Of a DNA stretch of 64,000 nucleotides, positions 53,875-61,847 are shown piece by piece. The notes below the pieces were generated by a model. The model had not been told where the DNA came from and did not search any database. It was given only the letters and a program-made list of their open reading frames with translations. The DNA comes from Arthrobacter psychrolactophilus (GTDB taxonomy: Bacteria > Actinomycetota > Actinomycetes > Actinomycetales > Micrococcaceae): positions 354,097 to 418,096 of the forward strand of contig NZ_QJVC01000002.1 of the NCBI RefSeq assembly GCF_003219795.1, read 5' to 3'. Made by a program: the position numbers and the translations under genes. The stretch's first letter is position 1. Each line of letters opens with the position of its first letter.

Positions 53875-54828
53875 GTGGGCGAGAAGCACCTCACGCATTA
53901 TCAAGTCCTGGGACTTGCCCGGACCGCCTCCGAACGCGAGGTGAAGATCGCGTACCGCAAGGCTGCCCGCATTGCTCACCCGGATCGGGGCGGCGACCCC
54001 GCTGTCTTCCGGCAGATCACCGAAGCCTACGAGATCCTCTCCGATACTGTGCGCCGTCAGGCGTACGACAGGTCCTATGGCGCCGGCCCCTCCTCTCGCT
54101 CGCGGGCCGGAGCGGCACCGAGCACGCCCAGCTATGGTGCCCCGAACGGCTTTTCCGGATTCACGACGCGTCGGGCACCTGAGCAGCGAAGCACCGCCTC
54201 GGAACCGGCCATCTATTTCCCGTCCTACGAGGATCTCAACGGCGAGGCGCCCATCATGCCGCGGCGCACGGCTGCTCAGCCTGTCCACGGCGCACCCCGG
54301 AAACGTGGCCTGTTCGGTGCCGCGTCCCGTCTGGCGCGTGAGGCTCGGACTGCGCAGCTCATTATGCAGCAAATTTTGCCCGGGATCCCGGCCGCACGCC
54401 TCATCAACGGGCTCACGGCCCCTCACGGCAGCGGCTATCTGGACCACGTGCTCGTGTCGGGCTACCGCATTGCCGTGATCGGTTCCATGCTGGTGCCCGA
54501 CGGCGCCTTCCGGTGGGATGGCAGCGTGCTGGTGCACGGCAGCCGTGTCGCCGCTCCTCCGCAGCTAATCCCGGCGGCCCGGGCGCTGCAGGAGCTCTTC
54601 CCGGAATGTAATGTGACGGCCTGGGTCTGCGTGCACAGCCATACAGGCAACCTTTTTGAACCCGTCATTGACTATGCCCGAGGAACCGAACCCGATGGGT
54701 CCAACACCGTGAATATGGCCAACGCCGCCCGCTTTGTGCGTGAGGCCAAGCAATTCTTAGCTTCCGGCCCTTCACCCAATGTGGTGGATGTGAGTGTCCT
54801 CGATCGCCTCCTGGGTGGTATGTACTAA
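53875..54828 (+). CDS. J-domain protein with a NERD-like C-terminal domain
   Basis: A 317-residue protein. Residues 5-65 are a DnaJ J-domain with H-P-D at 35-37 (R-I-A-H-P-D-R-G-G), so it should stimulate a DnaK ATPase. A Ser/Pro/Arg-rich linker follows. The C-terminal part (about 180-300) resembles the NERD nuclease-related domain (Y-L-D-H-V-L-V-S-G-Y-R-I-A-V-I) but lacks the catalytic E-x-K, suggesting an inactive or binding form; this is inference. GTG 53875 has AAAGG 6 nt upstream. No DnaK or GrpE gene is nearby. Confidence 0.8.
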   Translation: MGEKHLTHYQVLGLARTASEREVKIAYRKAARIAHPDRGGDPAVFRQITEAYEILSDTVRRQAYDRSYGAGPSSRSRAGAAPSTPSYGAPNGFSGFTTRRAPEQRSTASEPAIYFPSYEDLNGEAPIMPRRTAAQPVHGAPRKRGLFGAASRLAREARTAQLIMQQILPGIPAARLINGLTAPHGSGYLDHVLVSGYRIAVIGSMLVPDGAFRWDGSVLVHGSRVAAPPQLIPAARALQELFPECNVTAWVCVHSHTGNLFEPVIDYARGTEPDGSNTVNMANAARFVREAKQFLASGPSPNVVDVSVLDRLLGGMY

Positions 54829-54878
54829 GTCCTTCGGGACGGTCGGGGTAGGCCAGCGGCTGGCGTAGGATGAATGAC

Positions 54879-55352
54879 GTGTTCCGCATCTTATTTATGA
54901 CCCCCGAAATCCCCGGTAATACCGGCAACGCCATCCGATTGGCGGCCATCACCGGCGCCGAACTCCACCTCGTGGAGCCTCTGGGCTTTGACTTCTCCGA
55001 CGCTAAATTGCGCCGGGCTGGCCTGGACTATCACGACCTTGCCGTCGTGACGGTTCACAAAACCCTTGACGACGCGTGGGAGGCCCTCGCCCCGGAACGG
55101 GTCTATGCCTTCACCTCGGATGGGGAAAAAAGCTACACCGAAATTGCGTACCAGCCCGGTGACGTGTTGTTCTTTGGCCGCGAATCCACCGGACTCCCTG
55201 CCGACATCAAGCAGGATCCGCACGTCACGGCCCGCGTTCGTCTGCCCATGCTGCCGGCCCTGCGCTCCCTGAATCTGGCCAATGCCGCCTCGATCGCCGT
55301 CTTCGAGGCCTGGCGCCAAAACGACTTCGCCGGGGCCCAAATCCAGGCTTAA
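54879..55352 (+). CDS. trmL: tRNA (cytidine/uridine-2'-O)-methyltransferase TrmL
   Basis: A 157-residue SPOUT-class methyltransferase that modifies the wobble base of Leu tRNAs. It starts F-R-I-L-F-M-T-P-E-I-P-G-N-T-G-N, has the SAM-site motif V-L-F-F-G-R-E-S-T-G-L-P and the knot-forming R-S-L-N-L-A-N-A-A-S-I-A. I chose GTG 54879, which gives the family's usual beginning. AGGA lies 8 nt upstream, and TAGGAT (54866-54871) could instead act as a -10 box that yields a leaderless transcript at the GTG. An in-frame ATG at 54870 is the alternative. Confidence 0.92.
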   Translation: MFRILFMTPEIPGNTGNAIRLAAITGAELHLVEPLGFDFSDAKLRRAGLDYHDLAVVTVHKTLDDAWEALAPERVYAFTSDGEKSYTEIAYQPGDVLFFGRESTGLPADIKQDPHVTARVRLPMLPALRSLNLANAASIAVFEAWRQNDFAGAQIQA

Positions 55353-55410
55353 CCACCGCTGGCCGTTTCCTTGGCCCGTCCGGCACCTTTTTCATCTACT
55401 GGAGGTATGT

Positions 55411-56214
55411 ATGTCCGCTCGCGATCCTGGCCTAGCGTTCACTGACGGAGCGCTGCAATTTGAGGCGTGGTCGGACAAGCTCTGGGATCCCATGGGGCGC
55501 GACGTCGTGGCTGCCGCCAAGCTGCTCCCCGGAGAAAAAGTCCTGGACGCATGCTGCGGAACGGGTGCCGCCACTATTCCGGCAGCCCTGGCCGTCGGAC
55601 CCGAGGGTGCGGTTGACGGCGTCGACCTGTCCACCGGTTTGCTGCGCATCGCCGCCGCCAATGTCTCCGCCCAGGGCATTCTCAACGCCACCCTGACGGA
55701 AGCCGACGTCACGCAGTGGCGTGGCCACCGCACCTTCGACGCGGTGTTGTGCTCCTACAGCATGTTCTTCTTCGCGAATATGGAAGCCGGAGTCGAACAC
55801 CTCACCTCCATGCTGCGCCCCGGAGGCCGCTTCGTGACGAGCACCTGGATCGACGGCGCCTTGGCGCCCTTCGCCGATCGCATTTTCGAGGCCGCCGTCA
55901 AGGAACGCCCCCGGCTCGCCGGTGTGACGCCGCTGCCGAATCAAAATATGTCACGCGTGGACACGGTGGAATCCCTGGGCCGCTGGATGAGCGAGCGCGG
56001 CCTAGAAAACGTCGCTGTGACAACGCACCCGCTCACGCTGGCCGTTGACGACGCCATGGCGTGGAACCTAGTCATGGGCAGCGGCTGGCGCACCTTGCTC
56101 CCCCGTGACCCCGAGGCCATCGCCCGTGTCCGCCGCGACTTCATCAAGTCGGTTGGTCCGCACGTCGAGATGAACTCCGACGCCATGATCGCCACGGGAA
56201 CCACGCCGCGCTAG
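55411..56214 (+). CDS. Class I SAM-dependent methyltransferase
   Basis: A 267-residue methyltransferase of the UbiE/ubiquinone-menaquinone type fold. Motif I is V-L-D-A-C-C-G-T-G-A-A-T near 44-55, motif II D-G-V-D-L-S-T-G near 70-77, and the post-motif L-R-P-G-G-R-F-V near 131-138. Substrate unknown; the family covers small-molecule methylation. ATG 55411 is preceded by GGAGG (55401-55405) at a 5-nt spacing; an earlier ATG at 55407 is in another frame. It follows trmL by 58 nt in the same direction and may be co-transcribed. A palindromic repeat lies 36 nt after the stop. Confidence 0.85.
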   Translation: MSARDPGLAFTDGALQFEAWSDKLWDPMGRDVVAAAKLLPGEKVLDACCGTGAATIPAALAVGPEGAVDGVDLSTGLLRIAAANVSAQGILNATLTEADVTQWRGHRTFDAVLCSYSMFFFANMEAGVEHLTSMLRPGGRFVTSTWIDGALAPFADRIFEAAVKERPRLAGVTPLPNQNMSRVDTVESLGRWMSERGLENVAVTTHPLTLAVDDAMAWNLVMGSGWRTLLPRDPEAIARVRRDFIKSVGPHVEMNSDAMIATGTTPR

Positions 56215-56250
56215 GCGCCCTGCGCCCTGCTGTGCCCTGTGCCCAAAAAT

Positions 56251-56308
56251 GCTATAGCTGGGCATTCTCGCTATAGGCCGAGCTATGGCGAGAATGCCCA
56301 GCTACCGC
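56251..56308. repeat. Dispersed palindromic repeat, copy 2
   Basis: A hairpin of about 27-nt arms with the same design as copy 1. The left arm starts GCTATAGCTGGGCATTCTCG (56251-56270) and the right arm has CGAGAATGCCCAGCTA (56289-56304) in complement. It lies 36 nt after the methyltransferase stop and 62 nt before the stop of the AbiEi-like gene, so it also could serve as a transcription terminator for both. Confidence 0.85.
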
Positions 56309-56369
56309 GAAAGTTCTCAGCGATGGCATTTCTCGTGGGGTGGTGCCTGCGGCGACGTGCCGGTGCCTG

Positions 56370-57374
56370 CTACTTCTGACGCAATCCTGCCTGGCGCAGG
56401 ATGGAAATGAAACGCTGCGTGTCCTTCAGATCCTGCCAGTCCCACCGGGCAAAGCCGGACACCTGAGCCCGGATCTGATTCTCGCGGCGCTTTTCTGCCA
56501 TGATGCGATCTGCCATCGAGCGCCCCTGGCCCCAGTCGTCGCGCAGGTACTTGCCCTTCCCATCGAACTCCCCCACTGCGCGCTCCTTCTTGAACCAAAA
56601 ATCCACGAGCGCGGCTCTGCCGTCATCAAGGGAAAATCGTTGTTGCAGCACCGGTGCCGGAAAACCGAGTTCAAACATCTTGACCCGGCTCAGTGATTCA
56701 CCGGCCGACCCCGACAAGGCAGAGGCGAAATTGATGATCTTCAAGGCCCGTGTCTGTCCGGCCTTGCTCGGCAGCTGCGCGGCGGCTGCACGTAATTCCT
56801 CCGGCAACAACGCGGCCCCTTGGGGCTCATCCAGCTCCCACGTTGCGTCCCAGTGGAAGGGATCTGCGTCGGGACGCTCAAAGTGATTCGCTACAACGCT
56901 CCGCCGAGGAACCCGCAAGGCCGAATCGCAGACCGTCACTGCCGCGGAAAACGACAGGGTATTGATCAGCTGCATCGTGGTGGTGAGCTTGTCCGTAATG
57001 AGGACAGGTCCGCAGCGCTGAACACCTTCCGTTCGGGAGCCAACGTGGCGCACCACCCCGCTCGAGCTGCGTCCACCGCGGGTCACCTCGGTGACAGTGT
57101 GGAGCTTTTGAGGTACTCCAACAATCCACAGTCCCCAGAGAAGTGCCGCGGTGGCGTGGCAAAACACCGGTTCACTCTGGGCTAGCCGCACACAGGCCAG
57201 AGCCCGCAGGCCGTAGCGCTCCCTACCGGAAAGTTTGCTCCACTCTGCACTCTCAACGTAGATGCCGCGGCGGACCCTGACGAGTTCGCCGCGTTTCTGG
57301 GCGGTCACAAGCTTGTGGCGGTCGCGTCCTGTGTCGTTGTACTGCGCCGCACTGATGAGTCGAGGCTTGTTCAT
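56370..57374 (-). CDS. AbiEi-like antitoxin/restriction-type protein
   Basis: A 334-residue protein. The N-terminal segment (L-V-T-A-Q-K-R-G-E-L-V-R-V-R-R-G-I-Y-V) is the winged-helix AbiEi antitoxin domain of type IV abortive-infection systems. The C-terminal part (about 250-330) has D-F-W-F-K-K-E-R-A-V-G-E-F-D-G-K-G-K, where E-F-D-x-K is suggestive of a DUF559-type nuclease-like fold. No AbiEii toxin gene is adjacent. Similar stand-alone proteins are common in actinobacteria and their function is unknown. It is exactly bracketed by repeat copies 2 and 3. ATG 57374 has a weak ribosome-binding site. Confidence 0.75.
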   Translation of the reverse strand: MNKPRLISAAQYNDTGRDRHKLVTAQKRGELVRVRRGIYVESAEWSKLSGRERYGLRALACVRLAQSEPVFCHATAALLWGLWIVGVPQKLHTVTEVTRGGRSSSGVVRHVGSRTEGVQRCGPVLITDKLTTTMQLINTLSFSAAVTVCDSALRVPRRSVVANHFERPDADPFHWDATWELDEPQGAALLPEELRAAAAQLPSKAGQTRALKIINFASALSGSAGESLSRVKMFELGFPAPVLQQRFSLDDGRAALVDFWFKKERAVGEFDGKGKYLRDDWGQGRSMADRIMAEKRRENQIRAQVSGFARWDWQDLKDTQRFISILRQAGLRQK

Positions 57375-57470
57375 GTCTCTCAGTTTTCCACCTCAGGGAG
57401 GCTCAAAACAGTGTGAAAGCGGCGGCTGTGGATAACTCCCGCGCGCCGTCAAGCGCCCCACAACGAAAAA

Positions 57471-57530
57471 CGCCATAGTTGGGTAGTCTCGCTATAGGTC
57501 GGCCTATAGCGAGACCACCCAACTATGGCG
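57471..57530. repeat. Dispersed palindromic repeat, copy 3
   Basis: Arms 57471-57498 and 57503-57530 match at 27 of 28 positions around the loop TCGG, the cleanest of the three copies. Compared with copy 2 three paired positions differ in a compensating way (for example AGC with GCT becomes AGT with ACT). It lies between the etfA stop and the start of the AbiEi-like gene. Confidence 0.88.
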
Positions 57531-57572
57531 CTTCTACCGAACGGTGGCGACACCGTCCAAGCAAGCGCGGTA

Positions 57573-58541
57573 TTACCCGCGGCGCTTCTTGATCTCTTCC
57601 ACGGCCTGCGGCAGCACCTTGAAGAGGTCGCCCACGATGCCGAAGTCGGCAATCTCAAAGATGGGTGATTCGGCATCCTTGTTGACCGCCACGATGAGCT
57701 TGGAGGTCTGCATGCCGGCCTTCTGCTGGATGGCACCGGAGATCCCCACCGAGATGTACAGCTGCGGGGACACCTTCTTACCGGTCTGGCCAACCTGCGA
57801 GGCGTGCGAAATCCAGCCAGCATCCGTGGCGGCGCGGGAGGCACCCACGGCTGCGCCCAGAACGTCGGCCAGTTCCTCGACCGGGGTGAAGTCGCCGTCC
57901 ACGCCGCGGCCACCGGCCACGATGATGCGTGCATCTTCAAGTTCCGGGCGGCCCGAGGCGGCACGCGGGGTGCGCGTGACAACCCGTGCGGCCAGGCTGG
58001 ACGGTGCAAAGGCAACGTCCACAAGCTCGACGGCGGGAATTACGGCCGCCGCTGCCGGGGCCGCTTCCACGCTGTGGGCCTTCACGCTGATGACGGCAAC
58101 GGCCGAGGTGGCCCGCGCCTCCACCGTGTAGGAGCCGGCCAGGACCGACTTGTGTGCCACGAGGGCCTCGCCGTCGTAGCTCACGGACACGGCGTCGGTG
58201 ATGACACCGGCGTTCAGGGCCACGCCCACACGGGCCGCGATTTCCTTGCCGGCAGCGCTGTTGTCAACCAACACGGCGCTGGCGGCCACGGCTGCGGCGG
58301 CCTGCGCCACGAGGTCGGCCTTAGGGGCAACGAGGAACTGGCCCAATTCGGCCTGCTCGGAGTGCAGCACACGGCTCACGCCATAGGCACCCAATTCGTT
58401 CAGCAGCTCGGGAGCAACGCCACCGGCCACAACGGCTACGGCTTCCCCGGCACCACGGGCCACGGTCAGCAGCTGTGTCGCCGTGACGGAGAGCTTGCCG
58501 GAGGCATCGAGCTGATCAATGTAAACAACAATTGCAGTCAT
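57573..58541 (-). CDS. etfA: Electron transfer flavoprotein alpha subunit
   Basis: A 322-residue FAD-binding alpha subunit that passes electrons from acyl-CoA and other dehydrogenases to the quinone pool. The FAD domain is in the C-terminal half: [18 protein letters not shown], then [12 protein letters not shown] and [11 protein letters not shown]. All are canonical. It lies 10 nt after etfB. The etfB-etfA pair with iscS and mnmA nearby recalls the M. tuberculosis order, but here about 12 kb of other genes come between. Confidence 0.96.
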   Translation of the reverse strand: MTAIVVYIDQLDASGKLSVTATQLLTVARGAGEAVAVVAGGVAPELLNELGAYGVSRVLHSEQAELGQFLVAPKADLVAQAAAAVAASAVLVDNSAAGKEIAARVGVALNAGVITDAVSVSYDGEALVAHKSVLAGSYTVEARATSAVAVISVKAHSVEAAPAAAAVIPAVELVDVAFAPSSLAARVVTRTPRAASGRPELEDARIIVAGGRGVDGDFTPVEELADVLGAAVGASRAATDAGWISHASQVGQTGKKVSPQLYISVGISGAIQQKAGMQTSKLIVAVNKDAESPIFEIADFGIVGDLFKVLPQAVEEIKKRRG

Positions 58542-58551
58542 GAAGGGTTCC

Positions 58552-59358
58552 TCAGATCAGTTTCTGCGCGGCCAGGAAGTCAACGAGCTGGATGCCGGCA
58601 TCGCCGGAGTCGGTGATGATGGTGCCAGCGGTGCGGGCGGGGCGCTCGGCTGCCGCGGTGACACGAGTCAGGGACCCGGCCAGTCCGACGTCGGACGCTG
58701 CTAAGCCCAGATCCGCCAGGGACACGGTGGTCACCTTCTTCTTCTTCGCGGCGAGGATGCCCTTGAAGTTCGGGTAGCGGGGATCGTTGGCCTGATCGGT
58801 GACCGAGACGAGGGCAGGCAGGGTGGCCTGAATTTCCTCGGAGAAGTCATCGCCATCGCGGCGAGCGCTCACGGTGGTGCCGTCCAGCTCCAGGGAGGAG
58901 GCGAAGGTGATCTGGGCCAGGCCCAGTCGTGCTGCCAGCTGCGCCGGGATGATGGAGGTTTCGCCATCCGTGGAGGCCATGCCGGTGATGACCAGATCCA
59001 CCGGACCCAGGGTCTTGATGGCTGCCGCCAGCGCCAGAGAGGTGGCCGAGGCGTCGGAGCCTGCGAGCGCGTCGTCTGTGACGTGCAGACCCTGCGTCGC
59101 GCCAATCTGCAACGACTTCTTCACGGCGGCCGCGGCGGAGGCCGGGCCCAGCGTCAGTGCCGTGACGACATTGCCGGCTTTGGCGCCACCGCGGGCGTCG
59201 GTCAGCGCCAGGGCTGCCTCGAGCGCGTATTCATCGAGTTCGGAGAGGATGCTCTCGCTGCGATCCAGCGTGCGGGCATCACCTGTGAGGTGTCGGTCAA
59301 ATTGTGCGTCTGGCACATATTTGACCAGTACGACAATGTTCAGTGCTGAGTTTTCCAC
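58552..59358 (-). CDS. etfB: Electron transfer flavoprotein beta subunit
   Basis: A 268-residue beta subunit that binds AMP and partners with EtfA. It begins [13 protein letters not shown] and holds [24 protein letters not shown] and the recognition loop near the C-terminal third. I chose GTG 59358 because AAAGGACA lies just upstream; an in-frame ATG at 59376 lacks a ribosome-binding site. It is the first gene of the etfBA operon. Confidence 0.95.
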   Translation of the reverse strand: MENSALNIVVLVKYVPDAQFDRHLTGDARTLDRSESILSELDEYALEAALALTDARGGAKAGNVVTALTLGPASAAAAVKKSLQIGATQGLHVTDDALAGSDASATSLALAAAIKTLGPVDLVITGMASTDGETSIIPAQLAARLGLAQITFASSLELDGTTVSARRDGDDFSEEIQATLPALVSVTDQANDPRYPNFKGILAAKKKKVTTVSLADLGLAASDVGLAGSLTRVTAAAERPARTAGTIITDSGDAGIQLVDFLAAQKLI

Positions 59359-59693
59359 TGCTGTCCTTTGTGTCATGGACGGATGGTTGGGCGGCGTCCT
59401 TCCCCTTGGCGGGGCGGGCGCCGCAGGTTCGCCCTTGGCCTACTTGCACCAGCTTAGTTCGTGGCGGGCCGGAGCCGGAATTTCCATGGCCGATTCTTTA
59501 CTCCAAGCGAACACGGATGGGGAACTCCCCGGACAGTTATGGCAGTCCTGCCTGCGGGCTGGCGTGGCTGGCGCTGTTGCTGTGGTCATCCGGGAGCCTC
59601 GCCGCTAGGGCTCATCCCGCGGGTGGACGCTCGCGCCAGCTTTTCCCCCTGTAGCCCGATGTTTGGCCAGCGCTCAGAGCGCACAGTAGAAGT
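59359..59693. other. Divergent intergenic region between etfB and the ABC exporter
   Basis: This 335-nt gap should hold the promoters for etfBA (minus) and the ABC exporter (plus). I see no convincing -35/-10 pair and no real gene; the short open frames lack ribosome-binding sites and recognisable sequence. The only feature is a perfect inverted repeat GCGCT-CAG-AGCGC (59670-59682), 11 nt before the exporter start, which might be an operator. Confidence 0.4.
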
Positions 59694-60458
59694 ATGACTT
59701 CAACATTTCTGAGTGCACGCTCCCTGTCCAAGCGCTATGGCGCTGGCATCGCCTTGAACAATGTGGATCTCGATATCCACCCCGGGGAGTCCGTGGCCAT
59801 CATGGGCGCCTCCGGCTCGGGCAAGACCACGCTCCTGCACACCCTGGCAGGCATCACGAGCCCCGATTCCGGTTCCGTGAATTACGAGGGGACGGATGTC
59901 ACGGGTCTGAATGAAACCCAGCGTTCCAAGCTCCGCCGCGAAGCCTTCGGCTTTGTCTTCCAGTCCGGGCTGTTGATTCCCGAGCTGACGGCCATCGAGA
60001 ACGTGGCACTGGCCCTCATGCTCAACGGGGTCCCCCGCCGCGATGCCGAGGCGCAGTCCCTGGGTTGGCTCGCCCATCTGGGCCTGGCCGGCATGGAAAA
60101 TCGCCGCATCGGCGAGCTCTCCGGCGGTCAGGCGCAGCGTGTCGCGATCGCCCGCGCCCAGGTCACCGGCGCCCGCATCGTGTTCGCCGACGAACCCACC
60201 GGCGCGCTCGACTCCACCACCTCCGCCGAGGTCATGACCGCGCTCCTGAACGCCACGGCCGGCCGCGGCAACACCCTCGTGCTCGTCACCCATGACCCCA
60301 CGGTCGCCTCCCGCTGCAGCCGTACCCTTTTTATGCACGACGGCGTCCTCTCCCTTGCGCCGACATCTCGCCCGGCTGCCACGCAGGCCATACCCGGCGC
60401 CTCCACGGGAACAACATTCCTGCCGCAGCTGAGCCAGGACGGGGAGGCCCGGGCGTGA
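59694..60458 (+). CDS. ABC transporter ATPase (MacB/LolD type)
   Basis: A 254-residue ATPase for an FtsX-type exporter. It has Walker A G-A-S-G-S-G-K-T-T-L-L, Q-loop F-V-F-Q-S-G-L-L-I-P-E-L-T, signature L-S-G-G-Q-A-Q-R and Walker B I-V-F-A-D-E-P-T-G-A-L-D. These are typical of MacB/LolD-like ATPases that power mechanotransmission, not solute import. The last 30 residues are Pro/Thr-rich. The stop overlaps the permease GTG start (GTGA). There is only a weak GAAG before ATG 59694. Substrate unknown; antibiotic or peptide resistance is a common job for such pairs. Confidence 0.92.
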   Translation: MTSTFLSARSLSKRYGAGIALNNVDLDIHPGESVAIMGASGSGKTTLLHTLAGITSPDSGSVNYEGTDVTGLNETQRSKLRREAFGFVFQSGLLIPELTAIENVALALMLNGVPRRDAEAQSLGWLAHLGLAGMENRRIGELSGGQAQRVAIARAQVTGARIVFADEPTGALDSTTSAEVMTALLNATAGRGNTLVLVTHDPTVASRCSRTLFMHDGVLSLAPTSRPAATQAIPGASTGTTFLPQLSQDGEARA

Positions 60459-61795
60459 AATCCACTCTTTCCATCCTGTGGATGTTGTCCCGGCCAGCGC
60501 CGGGGAGCAAGGCGGTCATGGTCCTGCCCGCCGTCGCCTTTGCCTTGGTGACGGCCCTGCTCTTGATTGTTTTAGCCGGAGCCCTGAGCTTCTTCACCAA
60601 CACCGCGGCGGATGACCCCACCGGAATGGCGGGGATCTATCAAATGCTGGCGGCCTTTGCCGTCTCGCTCATGGTGTTACCGATGATGACTCTGGGTGGA
60701 TCTGCTGCCCGGCTCTCGGCCCGGCGCCGTGACGAACGCCTTTCCACCCTCCGTCTCCTCGGCGGCACCCCCGCACTGGTGTCCGTGTTGACCATTATCG
60801 AGTCAACGCTCGTGGCCGTAGTGGGCATCGCGGCCGGCATCGTGCTGTACGCGGCCGCGTTACCGGCCATCGCCTTGATTCACTTTCAGGGACAGGCGTT
60901 GGGACTCGCCACACTGTGGCTCCCTGGTGGGGTGTTGTTCATCGCCGTAGCGGCCCTGATCCTGCTGGCTGCCATCAGCGCAGCCCTGGGATTGCGTCTG
61001 GTCATCCTTTCCCCTCTGGGGGTCCGGACCCGGCAAAAGGCGCCCACCGTGCATTGGCTCCGTTTGGCACTGGGTGCGGGAGCCGCCGTCGTCCTGTATT
61101 TGGTCATGACCGTCGCGACGGCCAGCGGATCTGCCGCCATCATGATCGTGGTCCTGTGCGCTGCCTTCGCCGGCGGGCTGGCACTGCTGAACCTCATGGG
61201 CCCCTTTGTGGTGAAGTGGATAGCCACGCGTAGATTGGCCAGAGCCACGACCCCCGTGCGACTGCTGGCGGCGCGCAGCATTTTGGAATCGCCCAAGGCC
61301 GCGTGGCGCCAGGTGAGTTCGCTGTCGATGACCAGCTTCATCGCCGTCGTGGCGGGCACGGGTCTGGCCATCATCGCCTCGGCCGGGGACGCACACAATG
61401 CCGAGGATGCGATCCTGTACGGCGATATGCGCACGGGTGTGCTCATTACCGTGATCGTGTCGTTCCTGCTCGTGGCCTCCAGCGCCGGCGTGAATCAGGC
61501 GGCCGCGGTGCTGGATCGTCGCGAGTTGTATGTCAGCCTGGATCGCCTCGGCATGCCGCGCCCCATCATGGAGTCTGCCCGCAAGCGCGCCGTCATGTGG
61601 CCCGTGCAAATCGTCACGATCGGCTCGGGAGTTCTGGCCGCGGTCTTGTTGTTCCCGCTGACGGGCTTGGCGATCATCTTTGCACCCGTATCCGTACTGG
61701 TCATCGCGGGGATCTTGGCCGGCGGCATCGGTTTGGTGTGGCTGGGGTTGGCGGCCTCGGCACCGATCCTCACCGCCGTGCTGCGCGAGGCGTAG
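60455..61795 (+). CDS. FtsX-like ABC permease
   Basis: A 446-residue membrane protein with about eight to ten helices and two FtsX-like regions. The first contains S-A-R-R-R-D-E-R-L-S-T-L-R-L-L-G-G-T-P (about 89-107), the cytosolic motif that follows the first helices of FtsX permeases. The second contains D-R-R-E-L-Y-V-S-L-D-R-L-G-M-P (about 352-366). It starts with GTG overlapping the ATPase stop. A perfect terminator follows. The two-gene unit is a complete exporter with no visible regulator. Confidence 0.87.
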   Translation: MKSTLSILWMLSRPAPGSKAVMVLPAVAFALVTALLLIVLAGALSFFTNTAADDPTGMAGIYQMLAAFAVSLMVLPMMTLGGSAARLSARRRDERLSTLRLLGGTPALVSVLTIIESTLVAVVGIAAGIVLYAAALPAIALIHFQGQALGLATLWLPGGVLFIAVAALILLAAISAALGLRLVILSPLGVRTRQKAPTVHWLRLALGAGAAVVLYLVMTVATASGSAAIMIVVLCAAFAGGLALLNLMGPFVVKWIATRRLARATTPVRLLAARSILESPKAAWRQVSSLSMTSFIAVVAGTGLAIIASAGDAHNAEDAILYGDMRTGVLITVIVSFLLVASSAGVNQAAAVLDRRELYVSLDRLGMPRPIMESARKRAVMWPVQIVTIGSGVLAAVLLFPLTGLAIIFAPVSVLVIAGILAGGIGLVWLGLAASAPILTAVLREA

Positions 61796-61805
61796 GCATA
61801 AAAAA

Positions 61806-61831
61806 TCCCCCTCCGGTATGGCGGAGGGGGA
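61806..61831. terminator. Bidirectional terminator between the exporter and the HtrA gene
   Basis: TCCCCCTCCG (61806-61815) and CGGAGGGGGA (61822-61831) form a perfect 10-bp stem with the loop GTATGG. It has AAAAA before and CTTTTC after, so U-tracts exist on both strands. It lies between the convergent permease and protease genes. Confidence 0.92.
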
Positions 61832-61847
61832 CTTTTCTACGTCGCTC

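Noticed and set aside
59343-59654. Short plus-strand frames upstream of the ABC exporter
   Set aside because: No ribosome-binding site, and composition and sequence look random; the region is a divergent promoter gap.
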